A program made the position numbers and the translations under genes. The notes beneath the pieces were generated by a model that had not been told where the DNA came from, did not search any database, and saw only the letters and a list, made by a program, of their open reading frames with translations. A stretch of DNA of 40,722 nucleotides from Bacteroidales bacterium (GTDB lineage Bacteria; Bacteroidota; Bacteroidia; Bacteroidales; PWNQ01): positions 1-40,722 of the forward strand of contig JAIPBW010000024.1 in NCBI GenBank assembly GCA_021738505.1. The letters run 5' to 3'. How positions within the stretch are numbered: position 1 is the first letter of the stretch; every line of letters starts with the position of its first letter. This document shows, piece after piece, positions 10,978 to 20,409 of the stretch.

Positions 10978-11101
10978 GGATTATCGTTTTGAAAATGTGA
11001 ATAAAGTCGTTTATATTTTCTGCGAAATTAACAAATTTACCCTGCTAATAAACCATACTTTTGTTAACACTTACAATAAAAAATAAACAAAAAACAAGCT
11101 G

Positions 11102-12067
11102 ATGAAAATCGGAATATTAGGCGTCGGATACATTGGAAAAATTCATTTAAAATGCCTGAACAACTTACCCAATTTCGAGATTGTCGGCTTTTACGACATT
11201 GATGATATCAGATCAGAACAAATTGCTTCGGAATTCGGGATCAAAAGGTATAAAAATTACCTGAACCTCATTGATGACTCTGAAGCCATCAGTATCCTCA
11301 CGCCAACATCCACGCACTTTGAATATGCAAAGGCAGCCATCACACGCAGCCGTCATGTATTCATCGAAAAGCCTCTGGTTGATGATGCGCATCAGGCAGA
11401 GGAATTGATCAAACTGGCCGAAGAAGCCGAAATCAAAGTACAGGTAGGCCATGTAGAGCGTTTTAATCAGGCCTTTATATCAGTAGAGAAACATTTAGAC
11501 AATCCGATGTTCATTGAGTCGCATCGTCTTTCGGATTTCACCACCCGTGGTCTGGATATCCCTGTCGTCTACGATTTAATGATTCATGATATTGATATCA
11601 TTCTGGGTGTTGTCAATTCTTTTATTAAACGGATCAGTGCCTCAGGAGTTCCGGTAATCAGCAACACACCTGACATTGCAAATGCCCGGATTGAATTTGA
11701 TAATGGAGCCGTTGCTAATTTGACCGCCAGTCGGATTTCAATGAAGAAGATGAGAAAAACACGGTTTTTCCAATCAAACGCTGTAATTAACGTAGACTTT
11801 CTCAGTAAGAAATCGGAGATCATCAAAATGCAAAACAATTCTCTGGAAGAAACTCCCCAACCTCAAAAATCACTTTCCATTCCCGGTATCCATAACAATA
11901 GTTTTAACATTTATGAGCCTGAGATAACGGAAATAAATGCCATTCAAACGGAACTGGAATATTTCTATAAATCTATAAAACAAGATAAGCAGCCATTGGT
12001 CAGCATTAATGATGGATACAATGCTTTATATGTTGCTCAGAAAATCATGGAAAAAATTGAAATATAA
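11102..12067 (+). CDS. Gfo/Idh/MocA family oxidoreductase
   Basis: N-terminal GILGVGYIGKIH, ITRSRHVFIEKPLV, GHVERFNQA. Confidence 0.9.
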   Translation: MKIGILGVGYIGKIHLKCLNNLPNFEIVGFYDIDDIRSEQIASEFGIKRYKNYLNLIDDSEAISILTPTSTHFEYAKAAITRSRHVFIEKPLVDDAHQAEELIKLAEEAEIKVQVGHVERFNQAFISVEKHLDNPMFIESHRLSDFTTRGLDIPVVYDLMIHDIDIILGVVNSFIKRISASGVPVISNTPDIANARIEFDNGAVANLTASRISMKKMRKTRFFQSNAVINVDFLSKKSEIIKMQNNSLEETPQPQKSLSIPGIHNNSFNIYEPEITEINAIQTELEYFYKSIKQDKQPLVSINDGYNALYVAQKIMEKIEI

Positions 12068-12190
12068 GGTATGGGGTTAAGTCGTTTTCCAGTTTTTACA
12101 TTATTCCCGAATTAATGCTTATTTTCGCGCCTCGCTGCAATAAAAAAAATGATGCAGCGTTTTTGTTTTATTATTTAGATCCAAGAGCGA

Positions 12191-13075
12191 ATGTATATTT
12201 TCAATCGTATAAAAATAATTCTATTTTTTATTTTATTTGCCGGGCTCTGGGGCTGCGAGATCATTGATCCGGAAGACCCTGTGCCAGGTTATATTTATAT
12301 TGAAGACATAGAAACACAAACAACTGCCGGAGAAGGCACAGCCCGGCAGAATTTTTCAGAAGCCTGGGTTTTTCTGGATCAGGACCTTGTCGGTGCTTTT
12401 GAACTCCCCGCACGTATCCCGGTAATTGCTGAAGGGAAACATACGATCGGCGTAAAACCCGGGATTAAAATAAACGGCATCTCTTCTACACGCTCGGGCT
12501 ATCCGTTTGTGGAGCAATATGAAACAGAAGTAGATATCGAAAAAGAAAAAATCGATACGCTTCACCCTAAAACACACTATTTTGACGAAGTCAAGTTTCC
12601 ATGGAACTCTGCCGGTCAGGAGGATTTTGAACAAGGAGGCGTTTCGTTAGATTCCACCAAGGAAAGCGATGTACAAATTATCCGTCAGGGAACTACAGTT
12701 TTCGAGGGCAACCAATCAGGCCTGATAGAACTGGACAGTGCCGGCATGAAATTTCAAATTGAGTCAACTACGCTTTTCCCTTATCCGGGTCAAAATGTCC
12801 CGGTATTTTTGGAATTGCATTATCAGGCAGATAATAGTTTTGTTGTTGGGACTAAACTTTATCTCAACACAGGGAATATTAAACAAAACCCAATTCTAAT
12901 TGTAAGGCCACACAAAGATACCTGGAATAAGATTTATATCAATCTTACTCCTACTCTTACAAGAGAAAACCGAACAACAGAATATCAAATCTATTTTTCA
13001 GGCAATGTTAATCAGGATATGAATAATGCCAAAATCTATTTGGATAACATTAAACTTGTAACGGCCGGAAGTTAA
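12191..13075 (+). CDS. Lipoprotein of unknown function
   Basis: Signal peptide plus lipobox LFAGLWGCE. Confidence 0.7.
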   Translation: MYIFNRIKIILFFILFAGLWGCEIIDPEDPVPGYIYIEDIETQTTAGEGTARQNFSEAWVFLDQDLVGAFELPARIPVIAEGKHTIGVKPGIKINGISSTRSGYPFVEQYETEVDIEKEKIDTLHPKTHYFDEVKFPWNSAGQEDFEQGGVSLDSTKESDVQIIRQGTTVFEGNQSGLIELDSAGMKFQIESTTLFPYPGQNVPVFLELHYQADNSFVVGTKLYLNTGNIKQNPILIVRPHKDTWNKIYINLTPTLTRENRTTEYQIYFSGNVNQDMNNAKIYLDNIKLVTAGS

Positions 13076-13084
13076 AATAATAAG

Positions 13085-14497
13085 ATGAACAGGAGAATAC
13101 AGGTATTTAAATATGTTTTATCGGACTATATCGCAGCAGCACTTGCATGGGGTATATTTTTTATTTTCCGCAAATACTACGTAGATCCCACGGCATTTTA
13201 TTGGGATGCTGTTTTTAGCGATGACAAATTTTATATTGGTATTTTCCTTATTCCGGCCAGCTGGGTGGTATTTTATGCCCTTGTCGGAACCTACAGAAAG
13301 ATTTACAGAAAATCACGGCTAAAAGAGTTAGGTCAAACACTGCTTACGTCATTTATCGGAATTACGGTTATCTTTTTCTCCCTCATTCTGGATGATATTA
13401 TCATCTCTTATAAAGGCTATTATCAATTTGTCTTAGTACTGTTTTTACTACATTTTGTACTGACATTTACCGGTCGCTTTATACTCTCGTCCATAACTGC
13501 ACATAAGATCCATTCGCGAAAAATCGGATTTCCAACCCTGATCATTGGCTCCAATGGAAATGCAACTAAAATCTATAAAGACATTGAAGCTCAGGAAAAG
13601 TCATCCGGAAATAAGTTTGTAGGCTTCGTCCATGTGAATGGGGCTGACAACTTCATGCTCGAAAAACATCTGCCTCATCTAGGGCATTATCAGGACATAA
13701 AACAGATCATTCAGGATTACGGTATAGAAGAAATCATCATTGCTATTGACCCGGAAGAACATCAGTCCATATTCAAGATCATCACCGAACTACAGGGCAC
13801 CAACGTTGTAATAAAAGTAATCCCGGGTATGTATGATATTTTGCTGGGGTCTGTAAAAATGACGTCTATTTTTCATGCTCCGCTCATTCACATTTATCCG
13901 GATCTAATGCCGGAATGGCAAAAAAGCCTTAAACGAATTATTGATATTGTTGCAAGCATAATAGCTCTGATCGTGTTGCTCCCGGTCTACATTATTACCG
14001 CCGGTATAATTATATCTACTTCTAAAGGTCCGATATTTTACTCCCATGAGCGTATCGGTTTGCATGGAAAGCCGTTTACGATGCATAAATTCCGGTCTAT
14101 GTTTCAGGATGCGGAAAGCAAAGGGCCACAGTTATCATCGGAAAACGATCCGAGGATCACGCCATTCGGGCGTTTTATGCGTCAGGTCAGGCTGGATGAA
14201 ACCCCACAATTCTGGAATGTACTTATCGGAGATATGTCTTTGGTGGGTTATCGTCCGGAACGCCAATATTACATTGACAAAATTATGGAACGGGCTCCCC
14301 ATTACCGTTTGCTGTTTAAAATTAAACCCGGCATTACATCCTGGGGACAAGTGAAATTCGGATATGCTGAAAACGTTGATGAAATGGTTGAAAGACTGAA
14401 ATATGATATCCTCTATTTGGAAAATATGTCGCTGGCAACGGATTTCAAAATCATGATCCACACAATTCTGATTGTGATCATGGGACGCGGAAAATAA
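13085..14497 (+). CDS. Polyprenyl glycosylphosphotransferase / sugar transferase
   Basis: N-terminal TM bundle; C-terminal KRIIDIVASIIALIVLLPVYIITA..GPIFYSHERIGLHGKPFTMHKFRSM...RQVRLDETPQFWNVLIGDMSLVGYRPER...KPGITSWGQV. Confidence 0.95.
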   Translation: MNRRIQVFKYVLSDYIAAALAWGIFFIFRKYYVDPTAFYWDAVFSDDKFYIGIFLIPASWVVFYALVGTYRKIYRKSRLKELGQTLLTSFIGITVIFFSLILDDIIISYKGYYQFVLVLFLLHFVLTFTGRFILSSITAHKIHSRKIGFPTLIIGSNGNATKIYKDIEAQEKSSGNKFVGFVHVNGADNFMLEKHLPHLGHYQDIKQIIQDYGIEEIIIAIDPEEHQSIFKIITELQGTNVVIKVIPGMYDILLGSVKMTSIFHAPLIHIYPDLMPEWQKSLKRIIDIVASIIALIVLLPVYIITAGIIISTSKGPIFYSHERIGLHGKPFTMHKFRSMFQDAESKGPQLSSENDPRITPFGRFMRQVRLDETPQFWNVLIGDMSLVGYRPERQYYIDKIMERAPHYRLLFKIKPGITSWGQVKFGYAENVDEMVERLKYDILYLENMSLATDFKIMIHTILIVIMGRGK

Positions 14498-14550
14498 GAT
14501 CTCAGAACAATTAAAACCTATCCTCCCCGGAACACTAATTTCAACAATAG

Positions 14551-14665
14551 TCATTTATTGTCATTGGTTGTCATTAGTAGTCATTTGTTGTCATTAATTG
14601 TCATTGATGGTCATTAGTTGTCATTGGTGGTCATTTGTTGTCATTGGTAGTCATTTATAGTCATT
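14551..14665. repeat. Tandem decamer array, 12 copies of TCATT at exactly 10-nt spacing (consensus GTCATTDRTD)
   Basis: TCATT starts at 14551, 14561, 14571 ... 14661 with no phase slip; each preceded by G. Confidence 0.95.
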
Positions 14666-14724
14666 TCCTATACTTCTGTGTCCGGCTGCCGTCAAATATA
14701 ACCGTCTCAGAAAGCCATGAAGTA

Positions 14725-14961
14725 AATGACTTAGAAATAGTAAAGCAAAATGGATGCGCTAAGCGCAAATGACCTTGGTAAAACAGAGAAAGGTTTCACA
14801 AGGTAAACTACAAATGACATCTGTCGAAGACGGATAAATGACGCGAAGCAAATGACAGATAGGGATAAAAGCAAGAAAACATAATAATGACATTATCAAT
14901 ATTTTGAAAAGGTTAAACATCTGAAACCTCCATGTTTGCCTTAAGCACACAAGCAAATGAC
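14725..14961. repeat. Irregular cluster of 7 AATGAC (reverse complement of GTCATT) motifs
   Basis: AATGAC at 14725, 14768, 14813, 14837, 14851, 14883, 14956. Confidence 0.75.
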
Positions 14962-15086
14962 TAAAGTAAAGCTATAGCATGGGGTTCCCCCGCAGATATG
15001 ACGGGATAAACATAGTACCATTAAAATCAATTTAGACATCTGAAACAAGCCTTCAGCACATAATCTGCATATCAAACGTTTTTACC

Positions 15087-15683
15087 TTATAAAACTCCGG
15101 CTTCAATCATCTGCACAATAGTTTCAATGCGCCGATCAAATTCATCATTTTCGGGATCGTATCCTTTTTTAAGATTATAGCCAAACAGTCGTCCTAAACC
15201 TTGCCAAAAGCCGGCCATCAAACGCCCGCGCATATCTTCCAATATTCTATAGGAGGTATGCGAGGTCTCTCTGTCAATTAACTTGATTAAAATTCGACCC
15301 TGGGTAAATTTCAGTTTTTTAAGTTCATCTTCATAGCGTCTTTTGATCTTTTCTTCTACTTTTTTCGCTATTTCTCTACGCTCCCTATATCCATCGGCGC
15401 TATCCAACTTGGCCTCTACTTTCTGAAACTCCATTCCGGCTAATTTCGCATAAGGATAAACTTTTTTTACATGCCTTGCAAGCCGGTAAAACTTTCTTTT
15501 CTCGCGTTTGCTTTCAAATTCCAACGGCGGAAATACAGTAATGGATTCCAAATTGATTATTGCTGTCGTATCTCCGTTTTCTACGTGAGCAGGTACCAGG
15601 TTTTCTCGTCCCCGTTGAGAATATCCCTCAAGCCAGAAAGCGAATAAAAACAAGAATATCAATATTTTCAGGCAATTTTTCAT
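15087..15683 (-). CDS. DUF4294-type exported protein
   Basis: Signal peptide; REKRKFYRLARHVKKVYPYAKLAG; KLIDRETSHTSYRILEDMRGRLMAGFWQGLGRLFGYNLK typical of this Bacteroidetes family. Confidence 0.85.
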   Translation of the reverse strand: MKNCLKILIFLFLFAFWLEGYSQRGRENLVPAHVENGDTTAIINLESITVFPPLEFESKREKRKFYRLARHVKKVYPYAKLAGMEFQKVEAKLDSADGYRERREIAKKVEEKIKRRYEDELKKLKFTQGRILIKLIDRETSHTSYRILEDMRGRLMAGFWQGLGRLFGYNLKKGYDPENDEFDRRIETIVQMIEAGVL

Positions 15684-15882
15684 TCAACAGTACCTTCTTC
15701 TTTTAAAACGAAAATTAATGTTTACTAATTATTTTTCTGATTAATATGTCGAAAATTATGCCAATATTACAAAAAATATCAATAAAATTATTAGGGCCCG
15801 AATAAACATTTAGATGCATTTTTTCACCAGCATAAACCCGACAATAATCTATGTCTATTAATTGCCAAAGGCATTATGCCAC

Positions 15883-15916
15883 AAAAAAACGTCCGGAACT
15901 ATTACATTCCGGACGT
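15883..15916 (-). terminator. Rho-independent terminator downstream of clpX
   Basis: ACGTCCGGAA-N8-TTCCGGACGT, 10-bp perfect stem, followed on the minus strand by T7. Confidence 0.9.
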
Positions 15917-15945
15917 CTTGAATTATAAAACATTTTAAAATTTGC

Positions 15946-17205
15946 TTAAGCCACCTTGAGTTTAGCAATATTGGTTTTTTCCAATTGCTTATGCACGTAG
16001 TCAATGTCCACGCGTAATTCGCGTTGCTTATCAGATTTTTGAGAAGGCATGTCAAACATGGCATCATTGAGAATGGCTTCTAACATAGAACGCAATCCAC
16101 GAGCTCCCAATCCATATTCTATCGCTTTATCCGCAATAAAATCATAAACTCCTTCTTCAAAAGTAAGTTTAATATTATCCAGTTCAAACAAATAAATAAA
16201 TTGCTTGATGACTGAATTTTTGGGCTCGACCAGAATTTGCTTCAGTGTTTCTTTATCCAATGGGTTCATAAAACTAACCACCGGCAAACGACCGACAATC
16301 TCTGGTATCAGACCGAAACTTTTCAGGTCTTGCGGGGCCACATACTGCAACAGATTTTTTGTATCAATAGCTTCTTTTTGATCTTCCGCTTTAGCAAATC
16401 CAATTACATTGGTGCGCAGGCGGTCAGCAATTTTTCTTTCAATACCGTCGAAAGCGCCACCGGCGATAAACATTATATTTTCGGTATTGACTTTTACCAT
16501 CTTTTGTTCCGGATGTTTTCGTCCACCTTCGGGCGGTACATTCACCGTTGTTCCTTCGAGCAACTTCAGCAGTGCTTGTTGCACGCCTTCTCCGGAAACA
16601 TCACGTGTAATCGATGGATTATCACTTTTACGGGCAATTTTATCGATCTCGTCAATAAAAACAATACCTTTCTCTGCTTTTTCCGGCTCATAATTAGAAG
16701 CTTGCAACAGGCGGGAAAGAATACTTTCCACATCTTCACCCACATATCCGGCTTCGGTAAGAACCGTAGCATCCGCTATACAAAAGGGAACCTCCAACAT
16801 CTTAGCTATAGTGCGCGCCATCAACGTTTTGCCGGTCCCTGTTTCTCCTACAAGAATAATATTGGATTTTTCAATTTCCACATCCGAGTCGGATTCCTTA
16901 TTATTTTTCTTGCTCAGCTCAATAACCCGCTTATAATGGTTATAAACAGCTACGGATAACACACGCTTCGCCTGCTCCTGCCCGATAACATACTGGTCAA
17001 GATATCCTTTGATCTCATGAGGACTTTTGAGCGTTAATGAACCGGTATCATCAACTTTATCACTGCTCACTTCTTCCTGTACAATCTCATATGCCTGGTC
17101 CACGCAATAATCACAAATCTGTCCCTCTATGCCGGAGATCAGCATATTGACATCTTTGCGCTCTCTGCCACAAAATGAACAATGTTCACTATTTTTTTTG
17201 GCCAT
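15946..17205 (-). CDS. clpX: ATP-dependent Clp protease ATP-binding subunit ClpX
   Basis: Zn-binding [15 protein letters not shown]; Walker [29 protein letters not shown]. Confidence 0.97.
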   Translation of the reverse strand: MAKKNSEHCSFCGRERKDVNMLISGIEGQICDYCVDQAYEIVQEEVSSDKVDDTGSLTLKSPHEIKGYLDQYVIGQEQAKRVLSVAVYNHYKRVIELSKKNNKESDSDVEIEKSNIILVGETGTGKTLMARTIAKMLEVPFCIADATVLTEAGYVGEDVESILSRLLQASNYEPEKAEKGIVFIDEIDKIARKSDNPSITRDVSGEGVQQALLKLLEGTTVNVPPEGGRKHPEQKMVKVNTENIMFIAGGAFDGIERKIADRLRTNVIGFAKAEDQKEAIDTKNLLQYVAPQDLKSFGLIPEIVGRLPVVSFMNPLDKETLKQILVEPKNSVIKQFIYLFELDNIKLTFEEGVYDFIADKAIEYGLGARGLRSMLEAILNDAMFDMPSQKSDKQRELRVDIDYVHKQLEKTNIAKLKVA

Positions 17206-17251
17206 AAATTAATTCTGAATATTTCAAGCGGAAGTTTTATGATTCCACTAA

Positions 17252-17950
17252 TTATTTCTCGTCGCTTTTCTTATTACTCCTGTTCAGGACTTCGTCAATC
17301 ATACCATATTCCTTGGCTTCTTCAGCAGTCATCCAGTAATCCCTGTCGGAGTCTTTTTCAATTTTCTCATAAGACTGACCGGAATGCTTGGAGATGATTT
17401 CGTAAAGCTCCCGCTTCATTTTCAAAATCTCCCGGGCTGTAATCTCGATATCTGAAGCTTGTCCCTGTGCGCCGCCCATCGGTTGATGGATCAACACTCT
17501 GGAGTGAGGCAATGCTGTTCTTTTGCCTTCGGTTCCGGAACATGAAATCACAGATCCCATGGAAGCTGCCATGCCTGTGATGATCGTTGCAACGTCCGGA
17601 GCAATATATTGCATAGTATCATAGATACCAAGGCCTGCATAGACAGAGCCCCCCGGAGTATTCAAATAAACCTGAATATCTTTGCTGGAATCCGTAGACT
17701 CCAGGAATAACATCTGAGCCTGAATAATATTAGCTACAGTATCGTCAATAGGTACTCCCAAAAAGATAATGCGGTCCATCATCAAACGGGAAAATACATC
17801 CATCTGGGCTACGTTCATCTGCCGCTCTTCAATAATCGTCGGATTTATATATCCGGAGACAGCTGATGAATATTGATCATAAGCCAGACTGCTAATGCCT
17901 TTATGTTTTACGGCATAATTGCGAAATTCGTTGTTATTGGTATTGCTCAT
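17252..17950 (-). CDS. clpP: ATP-dependent Clp protease proteolytic subunit ClpP
   Basis: YLNTPGGSVYAGLGIYDTMQYI, GMAASMGSVI, ALPHSRVLIHQPMGGAQGQASDIEI. Confidence 0.97.
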   Translation of the reverse strand: MSNTNNNEFRNYAVKHKGISSLAYDQYSSAVSGYINPTIIEERQMNVAQMDVFSRLMMDRIIFLGVPIDDTVANIIQAQMLFLESTDSSKDIQVYLNTPGGSVYAGLGIYDTMQYIAPDVATIITGMAASMGSVISCSGTEGKRTALPHSRVLIHQPMGGAQGQASDIEITAREILKMKRELYEIISKHSGQSYEKIEKDSDRDYWMTAEEAKEYGMIDEVLNRSNKKSDEK

Positions 17951-17952
17951 AA

Positions 17953-19341
17953 TTAATTTTTCTTATTTTTTTCCTGAGCTAATGTAACAAATTCATCGTA
18001 AGAAATGTTCTTTTCGTTTATTGTTACTTTTTCTTTGAACAAGTCTGTAAGTTTCCGCTGATATAACTCGTCATAAATCCGGTTGGTTTGTTCTTTATTT
18101 TGCATGACGGTTTCCACCAGCTGATTCATCTGATCGCTCATTTCGTCAGTATCCGGCATTCCCATTTGCATTGCCAGCAATTCCTTAATGCGGCCTTTGA
18201 CCTCATCTTCTTTCACTTCCAGCTCATGATCGGCAATCAGTTTATTTTGTAGCAATTGCCATTTCATGCCTTCGGCATACTGCTCATAATTTTCTTCAAT
18301 ATCTTTTTCTGAGAGACGTTCATTTTCTTCAAGATTGCGGTTATTTTCTTTTAACCAGCGCTTCATAAAGTCTTCCGGCAATTTGATGTCGGCCATTTCT
18401 TTAATCTTATCCACCACATCATTAAAGAACATTCTTTCGCTTTCGTTCACCATAGAATCCATGGAGTCTTTGCGGATGCGTTCGCGCAGTTCTTCTTCTG
18501 TCTGAATATTGTCGCCCTGATACACTTTGTTAAACAATTCTTCATTCAGTTCGGCAGGCTCAACACGTGTAATACTGGTAATTGTAGCGCGATAATCTGC
18601 TTTGAGTTTTTCCTCATCCTCTTCAGAAACGCCAAGCATCGTTGCCACATCTTTGGCATTTTTGAAAGTCCGCATAGGATTCCAGTCGATAGAGTCTCCA
18701 ACTCTGGAACCTAATACCTTTTTCTTATATGTTTTTAATTCGATTTTATCAACAGCAAAAGGTGCATTATTTTCCACACCTTCCTCTACAACATTTCCTT
18801 CGCCATCCAGTTGCTTGAAATCAGCGTAGACCACATCATTTTCTTCAACAGTCTCCGGATAGGTGCGTTGTCCATAATTTTTGCGAATGTCTTCCAGGTA
18901 GTTATCTACCATTTTATCATCCACATCTATATTGTAATAATCGGCTTCAATGTTTTCGTCCAGAGTAATGTTAATTTCTGGTTGCAGAGCTATATCAAAA
19001 TAAAATTCAAACTCTGTGTCATTCTCTACGTCAAACTTAGCTTGTTTATCTTCGCTAGGCAATGGGTTTCCAAGTGTCTGCAATTTATTTTCCATGATAT
19101 AATTGCTCAGTGCGGAAGACAACATATTATTGACTTCGTCAACAATCACAGCATTACCATACATTTTCTTGATCATTCCCATCGGTACTTTACCCGGGCG
19201 AAAACCAGGCATTTGGGCTTTCTTTTTGTATTCTTTAAGTTTTTTCTCTACCGCTTCCTTGTAATCCTCTTCAGTAATTTCGACTTTAAGAACTGCCGTT
19301 AGTTCGCCGGTATCTTCTTTTGTGATGTTCATATCTCTCAA
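17953..19341 (-). CDS. tig: Trigger factor
   Basis: N-terminal ribosome-binding GFRPGKVPMGMIKKMYG; synteny with clpP-clpX; start possibly at the second Met (19332). Confidence 0.92.
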   Translation of the reverse strand: MRDMNITKEDTGELTAVLKVEITEEDYKEAVEKKLKEYKKKAQMPGFRPGKVPMGMIKKMYGNAVIVDEVNNMLSSALSNYIMENKLQTLGNPLPSEDKQAKFDVENDTEFEFYFDIALQPEINITLDENIEADYYNIDVDDKMVDNYLEDIRKNYGQRTYPETVEENDVVYADFKQLDGEGNVVEEGVENNAPFAVDKIELKTYKKKVLGSRVGDSIDWNPMRTFKNAKDVATMLGVSEEDEEKLKADYRATITSITRVEPAELNEELFNKVYQGDNIQTEEELRERIRKDSMDSMVNESERMFFNDVVDKIKEMADIKLPEDFMKRWLKENNRNLEENERLSEKDIEENYEQYAEGMKWQLLQNKLIADHELEVKEDEVKGRIKELLAMQMGMPDTDEMSDQMNQLVETVMQNKEQTNRIYDELYQRKLTDLFKEKVTINEKNISYDEFVTLAQEKNKKN

Positions 19342-19447
19342 TGGATTTTAATGGTACTACTTGTCCCGGACTTCCGGGCTACAACAATGGCATGCTTATT
19401 TTATCTTTTCAAACATGCTAAATTTAAGGATATTTATTTAATATCAA

Positions 19448-19478
19448 ATTAAACAAAACCCGGGCTGTTAACCCGGGA
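19448..19478 (-). terminator. Terminator of the tRNA-Leu transcript
   Basis: Minus strand CCCGGG-TTAACAG-CCCGGG followed by TTTTGTTTAATTT. Confidence 0.75.
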
Positions 19479-19483
19479 TCAGG

Positions 19484-19565
19484 TGCGGATGGAGGGACTC
19501 GAACCCACACGTCCGAAGACATCAGATCCTAAGTCTGACGCGTCTACCAATTCCGCCACATCCGC
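19484..19565 (-). tRNA. tRNA-Leu (anticodon TAG)
   Basis: Cloverleaf: acceptor GCGGATG/CATCCGC, anticodon loop CTTAGGA, variable arm, GGTTCGAGTCC T-arm. Confidence 0.95.
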
Positions 19566-19800
19566 AGTATTGTTTCGGGGGTGCAAATATATAAAAAATC
19601 AAATTATCAGCACATAAAAGCCAAAAAAATTAATTTAAGCTGTATTATTCATGCATTAGGTTTAGGGTACCCAAAAAACACGGAAACATCAGTGTATTTC
19701 CGGGTTTCCCCTCTTAACAAGTGGAACATATGCCCTGAAATTAATGCACTTCTAAACACAAAAGAATATCTGTTTTTATGAATGATACAGGTGATGCCTG

Positions 19801-20187
19801 TTACAAATCGTTGATCACCCCTTCCAATAATCGCTTAATCTCCTTTGCGATATTAATGACTTCCTCATTATCCACGGCTTGCATGGAAGCCACCGGATCA
19901 ACAGCTGCCACACTGGTATTGCCATCTTCCGTTTCCTGAACTACAATATTACAAGGCAACATCGTTGCGATCTTATCCTCTGCCTGAATAGCCTTGTAAC
20001 CCAGAGATGGGTTGCAGGCGCCCAAGACATTATACCTCCGGAAATTCACATCAAATTTCTCCTTAAACTTTTCCTGAAAATCAATCTCTGTTAATACACC
20101 AAATCCGGCTTCAGGCAATTTATCTTTTAATTCTTCAATGGTTTCATCAAACCCTGCTTGCTTTACTTTTTCAATATAATACTTCAT
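19801..20187 (-). CDS. DUF302 domain-containing protein
   Basis: GFGVLTEIDFQEKFKEKFDVNFRRYNVLGACNPSLGYKAIQAEDKIATMLPCNIVVQE. Confidence 0.92.
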   Translation of the reverse strand: MKYYIEKVKQAGFDETIEELKDKLPEAGFGVLTEIDFQEKFKEKFDVNFRRYNVLGACNPSLGYKAIQAEDKIATMLPCNIVVQETEDGNTSVAAVDPVASMQAVDNEEVINIAKEIKRLLEGVINDL

Positions 20188-20331
20188 AAGTATCGTTTTT
20201 TATAAGTTATACATCATTTCTTTTGAACCATATAACATTGATCTTACAATTCTTGTTCACTTGAACATAAGTGCGGAAAAACAACCGGAAATGAAGATAT
20301 CCCGGAATAGTAAGCTCTATACAATAGTAAA

Positions 20332-20369
20332 TGTGCGAAAAATTAACGCAGAGGTTAATTTTCCGCACA
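20332..20369. repeat. Long imperfect inverted repeat in the DUF302/baeRF intergenic region
   Basis: TGTGCGaAAAATTAAC-gcagag-GTTAATTTTcCGCACA; 15 of 16 positions pair. Confidence 0.85.
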
Positions 20370-20409
20370 GGTAAATGGATCCTATTGTTTTTAAAACAAC
20401 ATTCCAATG

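Noticed and set aside
14551-14665. CRISPR array
   Set aside because: Ten-bp period with no spacers and no cas genes in the window; it is a tandem repeat
14759-14956. 65-aa minus-strand ORF in the repeat region
   Set aside because: Its CHL/VIC-type residues arise from translated GTCATT repeats; treated as repeat artefact
16237-16959. 240-aa ORF antisense to clpX
   Set aside because: Shadow ORF opposite a strongly supported clpX; composition rich in F/I/S typical of antisense translation
18811-19302. 163-aa ORF antisense to tig
   Set aside because: Shadow ORF opposite trigger factor
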